Of a stretch of DNA of 64,000 nt, positions 49,956 to 64,000 are shown in pieces. The translations under genes and the position numbers were made by a program. A model generated the notes under the pieces. That model saw only the letters and a program-made list of their open reading frames with translations, had not been told where the DNA came from and searched no databases. Source of the DNA: Xiphias gladius (Eukaryota; Chordata; Actinopteri; Istiophoriformes; Xiphiidae); NCBI RefSeq assembly GCF_016859285.1, contig NC_053407.1:18906699-18970698 (forward strand), read 5' to 3'. Every line of letters begins with the position of its first letter. Positions within the stretch are counted from its first letter, which is position 1.

Positions 49956-52020
49956 TACTGCATGCATTCATAGTATTACAGCATACGTTTTTGACAAAAG
50001 GCTTTGAAAATGTAATGATACAATGGGCTAAAGAAAAAGTAGTGATATTAAAGTATGCAACAAGTTTTAGTGTTATGGCATTTTCTTTTATCAAACAGTG
50101 CTACAATTAGAAATGTATTTGTGTGTGTTTTCATGCTTATCAATCCTTTCTGAGCTCCAAAAGCTAAAAGTTAATATATTATTGATAATACAATGACCAA
50201 AAAAATATCAACTATAAAAACCATTTGATAAAACACATCAGATATAAAGGAGCAGTGGTAGTAACAAAATTAAGCTATACAGTTACACATAATGCAGTTC
50301 TGCCAGGGTATCTGAAACCAGTCTGGTGCACTGGATAGAGAAAAAGCAGTTCATATATACAGTGCAAAAAGTGCTACAGTGGTTTCATTATGCTAGCAGG
50401 TGCATTATAAATAAGCTAAAATGGTTCACTAAACCCACTTAAGTCACAATAATTATAGTAAAAACATTATACAGTGTCTTCATATTATGATAAATTCCAT
50501 AAACTTTTGTCTGATGGCTGTTTTTCCTATAATCCTATAGTATTGATTTTACATTTGAGACATGCTATTGTGTTTTTTTGTGTGTGTGTTTTTTTTTGTT
50601 CTGAATACAGACATATTTAATATGAATTTAAAAACTAATTTCGACAAGAGCAAAAAAAAAAAAAGGCATGGTGGTGAGAGTAAGTGAGGAATACTCTTGA
50701 AACAAGAAATGATAATAGAAAGGAAAAAATTACACAATTCAGTTATATCAAGAGTTATCACCGCTTATACTTACTTGTATAGGGACAGGAAAAGTATTCA
50801 GCACATCCAGAGAAATACATGAAAGAGTTCAGTATATCATATCCAATTTTATCTGTGCAGTGTGTGTTAATAAATTCAATTACATTGAGCTGAGATGTAT
50901 CATTTTACAGAAATGATTGGGCGTGCACCTGAAATGATATATGCCATTTATTGCCTCACCAGCATTCCGTCCAGTCAGCAAAATTCAGTGTAAGCTATTC
51001 CAGTGTTCATGAAATATTGTCAGTGTTGGACTTGTTGCATTTCCATTATCAGATGCCAAGAGTTGTCAGTGTTTCTACATGTTCATTTCCAGTGATTCGT
51101 TCACGTATCCAGTCATATCGCATGTTATCCAGTGAATGTGCTGAAATGGACACCTTCATTTAAGGAATGGTCATGGGGTTTGCTTTTCAGTTGAATGCAT
51201 TTGCATACAAATTTTACGCAACGATTTGATCTTTCATTCAACATCACAACTGAGAAAAGGAATACTGCACAGTATTTTCCTCTCTGTATAGTCAGATGCT
51301 GCATGAGGGGACACAAGACAGTCTAGTCGACTGCAGCAGTCTCAAACACAAAGCTCCACTGTAGAGACGCAGCATTTGCCAGTGTACACTACTGAGGTAT
51401 ATTTTCTATGTGAGTTGCAACCATTCACTGAGGCCTTCAGCAGAAGCCAACGATCTTCTCTCCAGTGTATAAAACTATTGAAAGGTGTTTTTGTTTTCAG
51501 TTGACACTGGTTTCAGTGTTCATACAGACTCATAGAATTACAAAACTAAACAAAAAATGTGCACAGTGTCATCTACGGTATCTTAGCCTGGACTTGATTT
51601 AGAAACGTGAATTCTGCGAAAAAGTAATTGTGGCTTATATTGGGTATGGAAGACACTGATGAGTAATAAAGTGAGCTATAAACTCATGGATGTTACTTTC
51701 ACAATAGCAGTTAACAGTGACACAACACAGTTGTCAATTACAATGATCTAAAACATTTTCAGTGACAGGAATAAAAATAGGAAACTTAAACAGTGTTTCA
51801 AACTCCAGTGATCACAGCAGAAAGAGATGTCTTAATGCATATACATATGGAGGGGATTACAGTGGGGACAGTGGTATATAGTTTCTTCTGTATTAAATCT
51901 CTTTTAAAAAAATGTACAAGAATGAGTAAAAACCCTTTCCCATCACAACAGCGTAAAAATGGAACCACAGAAGAGAAATGCGGTGTATTTAAAGGCACTT
52001 GGGACACACCGTCTTCCTCC
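49956..52020 (-). other. Probable long 3' UTR of myrf
   Basis: There are no coding exons on either strand and no recognisable repeats. The composition is AT-rich and uniform between the myrf stop and a canonical poly(A) hexamer. Several short open frames here have no family resemblance. Confidence 0.5.
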
Positions 52021-62039
<10,019 letters not shown>

Positions 62040-64000
62040 CTGTGGAGAGGGGAGGGTTGGGAACACAGAGAGGGAGATGGAGAGCATCTGGGAATTAGCA
62101 ACGGGAATCTTTCACCAACTCCACACACTGCCACAACAGCAGTGGTAGTTTCAACACAAGTTTGTGTCATTACAATTCCCTATAAGACTAATCTAATAAC
62201 ATATAATGAACTCAATTTGTTTATTGTTTGTAGCTTTTTCTGCATATTCAGAAGAACTTGATTATACTGTATTAAGGCATTTATGTCAGAAAATGTCATT
62301 ACCTTTTGCTGAAAAGATAATGAAGATCATGTAAAAAAAAAAAGAGCTCTGATAGGTTTACAGAGAATTTAAAGATTAAGGTTTCAGGAGTAACCAACAC
62401 TCTAAGTATGTTAGTATTCAACATAACAGATCCCATACTGATGATATAGTACCTCCAACTGATTACACATATAGACTGGAATCATTCCAGTTGATGGTTA
62501 CTTTTTTGTACCTCAGCTGCCTTTTCCCTATTTAAAAAAAAAAGCTGTTAATGTTAAGTAACTACATCATAAGTACTCGATTGTGTTGTCCCCGTTTTTT
62601 TTTGTTCACTGCAATTTATGTCTATATCAGAGTTGAGCCAAATCTAAAAGGCTGCTTTGACTCCTCCCCTGACTTCACCTCAGGGTCATTTTCACCCTTT
62701 GATAGCCAAAGCCTCACAAATCCCAAACACATGACCCCATTTAATCTTTAAAAAACCAACATGCAGAACAAGCACTTGCTTATGCATATATTTAGAAAAG
62801 AGTAAATCACTTTATATAAACAAATCATTTCTATTTCACACAGAACATTCAACTAAAATGTTACATGAGAGAAATTGATGAATCTTCTTTAAAGCTGTCG
62901 CTAGTTGTCCCAAACTGCAGATGCTGGAGACAGAGTGAGTGCGGGAGAAGAGAGGGGGAACAGGACGGATGGCGTGAAGCAGAGGGTGAGGACCTGGTAT
63001 TAAGTGGGTGGGCAGGCAAACCCCAGTCTCTCTCTTTCACTCACTCACATACACACACACACTGATAGATTAAGCAGCTACTCAGTTGGGAATGCAAGGA
63101 ATTTTTGTGTTAGCATTAGAAAAAAATTCTCTTTTTCCCTCTTTTTGTCTTTTTGCCATCCACTAACACTTCACCTTTCATCAGAAACCCATAAAGAAAT
63201 GTTATTTATCGGTATTATTGTCACAGTTCCTCGCCTAACCCTCTCCATGAATCCCTGTCATTCACCACAAATGATTTAATGGACTATATCATCTTGTGAA
63301 TAGTGTGCTTTGTCCCACCCAACCCCAGAGCTGACAGTGTACAGCAGCATATACATCAACATCTTAAAACCATCAATCAATAAACCCACAAAACAAACCC
63401 CTTGTCTCTAACCAATCAGATATAGAGCAACCCAAATTGTAATGTTTAACATTATAAACCCTCAGATTACCATATTCTTTGAGAAAACTAGCATGTTTAC
63501 ACTGACTGACTTTCTTTGCTGGGGAGAAACAGATGGTTAATGTCGACGTGCCAATGCGAAGGGAGAAAGGCAGGATGGTTCCCTTTAAATAAGATCCAGA
63601 TGTGCACCCCACCCGAAAAGGCAGTAAATTTAACCTGGCAGGCCTGATAACGAAGAGTAGAGAGATGGAGGGAGAAGGGAGGGTAGATAAATGGACGCTG
63701 AGGAGAGCGAAGGCAAGAAAGACGGAATACAAGTTTGATGTCCAAGGATGGAATGATTGAGAGAAGAACCTGTGAGGAAAACTGGAGAGAAAATATGAAA
63801 CAGGGCTGTAGTGAAGACCATCTTTGTGTCCAAGCGAAGTCCCAGAACGAGCACAGTCGAGTTCAAGTCAAAAGTGGCAGAAGTTCAAGACCTACATTGT
63901 AAATCAAGTCCCCTACCAAGACCCACTTTATGGGGTCTTGATTGGGGACTGGGATAAAAATGGGTAAACTGTAGACCATTATGCAAATTAAAACTTGGTG
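62040..64000 (-). other. myrf intron 1 (partial)
   Basis: The exon that starts at 62039 needs one base from an upstream exon, and I find no first-exon sequence matching the conserved family start here. The whole right end is therefore probably intron, with the true first exon outside the window. A short CA run near 63050 is the only repeat I note. Confidence 0.55.

Overview
The window is vertebrate nuclear DNA, almost certainly from a ray-finned (percomorph-type teleost) fish. Genes are split into many short exons with GT-AG introns, the proteins match vertebrate families end to end, and introns and spacers carry small repeats typical of fish: tRNA-derived SINE fragments, MITE-like inverted-repeat elements, a Tc1-like transposon remnant and a long CA microsatellite. 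I built the exon models by hand from homology, splice signals and phase. There are no rRNA, tRNA, CRISPR or prokaryotic features.

Layout, left to right: the 3' half of rapsn (+, 413-2907); an AT-rich spacer; a complete RING/B-box/B30.2 TRIM gene (+, 5348-9337); ighmbp2 (-, 9642-16165) converging on it; a divergent ighmbp2/chid1 promoter interval that holds a small hAT-like insertion; chid1 (+, 18133-21408); then three tightly packed minus-strand genes, gatd1 (22271-25225), cd151 (25896-28970) and cracr2b (30543-38942); a divergent promoter interval; tmem138 (+, 43525-45273); tmem258 (-, 46394-48608); and myrf (-, 52021 to beyond 62039), whose first coding exon lies outside the window.

As far as I recall, every named gene has its human counterpart on chromosome 11 (11p15.5, 11p11, 11q12 or 11q13). 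The window therefore looks like a shuffled piece of one ancestral linkage group rather than a functional cluster. The products act in unrelated places: rapsyn at the neuromuscular synapse, Ighmbp2 on RNA/DNA, Chid1 in the secretory/lysosomal route, CD151 with laminin-binding integrins, Cracr2b in calcium entry and vesicle traffic, Tmem138 at the cilium, Tmem258 in the oligosaccharyltransferase, and Myrf as a membrane-tethered transcription factor.

The points most worth a second look are: a cracr2b gene that encodes a full C-terminal Rab GTPase, absent from the human paralogue of the same name; a one-base reading-frame break in cd151 in an otherwise perfect gene model; a hydrophobic, cysteine-rich exon after the transmembrane helix of myrf; a 96-base intron in ighmbp2 that can be read through in frame; overlapping opposite-strand poly(A) signals between tmem138 and tmem258; and several families of small inverted-repeat transposons.
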